From DASPTT01 sp035623275 (GTDB taxonomy: Bacteria > Actinomycetota > Acidimicrobiia > Acidimicrobiales > UBA8190): DNA of 17,118 nt. Shown one piece after another: positions 15,838-17,118 of this stretch; the first letter of the stretch is position 1, and every line of letters begins with the position of its first letter. A program made the position numbers and the translations under genes. The notes below the pieces were generated by a model. The model was given only the letters and a program-made list of their open reading frames with translations, ran no database searches and was not told the origin of the DNA. The stretch covers positions 1 through 17,118 of the forward strand of contig DASPTT010000088.1 in the NCBI GenBank assembly GCA_035623275.1. Direction: 5' to 3'.

Positions 15838-16716
15838 TCAGGCGTCGAGGAAGCGGCGGATGGCGAAGGCCGACCCCAGCGTGCCCACGAGGAGGCCGAC
15901 CACGACGACGACGATGTTCGTGACCACGAGCTGGGACGTGGGCATCCAGAACTGGTAGACGGGGCTCGAGGGGTTCGTGGCGAAGTAGTTGATGACCCAG
16001 TGCAGCACCGTGACCGCCAAGGCGGCGATCAGCGCGCCGAACAGGCCCTGCACGAGCCCCTCGCACATGAAGGGCACCCGGATGAACCAGTTGGTGGCGC
16101 CCACGAGCTTCATGACCGACACTTCGCGGCGCCGGGCGAAGATGGCCAGCCGGATCGTGTTGAGGATCAGCACGGAGGCCGAGAGCAGCAGGATCACCGC
16201 CAGGGAGAGCACGACCCACTGGGCGATGTGGGTCACGTTCTCCATGTTGCGCACGGCCTGGCTCGGCCAGTGGATGCCGAGGACGCCGGGGCTGGCGTGG
16301 AACTGGGTGTAGACGGCCTGTGCCTGGGCGGGGTCGTTGAGCACGCACCGAAGTGACGACGGCATCGTCGCCACCGTCAGCGCCTGCGACACGTCGGGGG
16401 CCAGGATGTGCCTGGCCTCGTTGTAGTCGTACTGGGAGCTGCGGTAGACGCACGATTGGACATAGGGAAGCTGCTGGAGCTGGCTGGTCACCGACGCCTG
16501 CTGCGACGAGGTCACGTTGGGGCTCAGGAACACGAGCACGTTGACCCCGTGCTGCCAGCGGGCGGTGGCGTGGGCCACGCTCTGGCGGACGAGGAGGGCG
16601 GAGCCCACCAGTGACAGGGACACGGCCACGGTCAAGACGGCGGCGACCGTCATGAGGCGGTTGCGCCACAGGTTCGAGACGGTCTCGCGCGCCACGTAGT
16701 CGACGGAAACGGGCAT
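15838..16716 (-). CDS. ftsX: Cell division protein FtsX
   Basis: Membrane partner of the ATPase FtsE. The FtsEX complex sits at the division septum and controls peptidoglycan hydrolases (RipC in mycobacteria) through its external loop. The 292-aa protein has the classic layout: a short basic N-terminus (ETVSNLWRNR), helix 1 (about 22-43), a large extracytoplasmic domain (about 44-164), then helices 2-4 (about 166-188, 217-240 and 263-284). The segment FARRREVSVMKLVGATNWFIR (193-213) is the conserved cytoplasmic coupling region. The external domain has two cysteines (Cys89, Cys124) that could form a disulfide. The ATG start is preceded by GGAGG four bases upstream. It begins 18 bp after the ftsE stop, as in the usual ftsEX operon. 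Confidence 0.97.
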   Translation of the reverse strand: MPVSVDYVARETVSNLWRNRLMTVAAVLTVAVSLSLVGSALLVRQSVAHATARWQHGVNVLVFLSPNVTSSQQASVTSQLQQLPYVQSCVYRSSQYDYNEARHILAPDVSQALTVATMPSSLRCVLNDPAQAQAVYTQFHASPGVLGIHWPSQAVRNMENVTHIAQWVVLSLAVILLLSASVLILNTIRLAIFARRREVSVMKLVGATNWFIRVPFMCEGLVQGLFGALIAALAVTVLHWVINYFATNPSSPVYQFWMPTSQLVVTNIVVVVVGLLVGTLGSAFAIRRFLDA

Positions 16717-16720
16717 CAGT

Positions 16721-16725
16721 CCTCC
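16721..16725 (-). promoter_or_regulatory. Ribosome binding site of ftsX
   Basis: GGAGG on the minus strand, four bases before ATG 16716, inside the 18-bp ftsE-ftsX gap. It agrees with a shared ftsEX mRNA. Confidence 0.8.
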
Positions 16726-16734
16726 GGACTCCGG

Positions 16735-17118
<384 letters not shown>

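Noticed and set aside
13573..16356. 927-aa plus-strand frame, and similar long antisense frames at 5022-7571, 6547-9081 and 10373-12145
   Set aside because: All are antisense or out of frame to genes with clear motifs and contain no domain.

Overview
The window is very GC-rich DNA (about 70 % by eye), with GTG and ATG starts, dense gene packing and TANNNT -10 boxes 6-8 nt upstream of many start codons (leaderless mRNAs). It carries a fused E2-E1 2-oxoglutarate decarboxylase of the actinobacterial type (kgd), ftsE-ftsX, and a FadE/FadD pair resembling mycobacterial lipid and steroid genes. Together these point to a chromosome segment of an actinomycete (Actinomycetota). A lineage outside the well-studied genera, such as Acidimicrobiia, is my inference and was not tested. 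I see no rRNA, tRNA, insertion sequence, prophage, CRISPR array or plasmid function.

Left part (1-2958). A minus-strand gene cut by the left edge encodes a Regnase/Zc3h12a-like NYN ribonuclease followed by a long Lys/Ala/Thr tail like histone H1. It has no stop codon inside the window. It diverges from a two-gene plus-strand operon, an M20 metallopeptidase overlapping (ATGA) a HAD-family protein. A nested stem-loop sits between the divergent genes.

Central part (2966-9365). kgd is on the minus strand, facing the HAD gene at its 3' end. Divergent from kgd is an alpha/beta hydrolase, which runs into a GGDEF diguanylate cyclase; these two genes end on a shared CTAG. The cyclase is unusual because its single predicted membrane helix lies after the GGDEF domain and is followed by a long Gly/Ser/Thr/Pro tail. 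A 356-bp gene-free stretch upstream of it holds a 15-bp triple tandem repeat and a cluster of CCCACA words.

Right-centre (9366-12211). An acyl-CoA dehydrogenase and a FadD19-like acyl-CoA synthetase are divergent, only 23 bp apart. The spacer contains two interlocked -10 elements that would give two leaderless mRNAs. The pair probably performs activation and first oxidation of a fatty acid or sterol side chain.

Right part (12215-17118), all on the minus strand and listed in transcription order: ftsE (5' end outside the window), ftsX, a 67-aa Cys-containing protein, a four-helix membrane protein, a PhzF-family enzyme, a serine beta-lactamase-like hydrolase and a short RmlA-type nucleotidyltransferase. 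phzF and the nucleotidyltransferase appear to have their own leaderless promoters. The nucleotidyltransferase and the FadD gene terminate against each other in a small hairpin that contains both stop codons.

Most genes are housekeeping or ordinary accessory metabolism, and I found no convincing multi-gene novel system. The points most worth a second look are the NYN nuclease with a histone-like repeat tail, the inverted-topology GGDEF protein, and the compact symmetric leaderless promoters.
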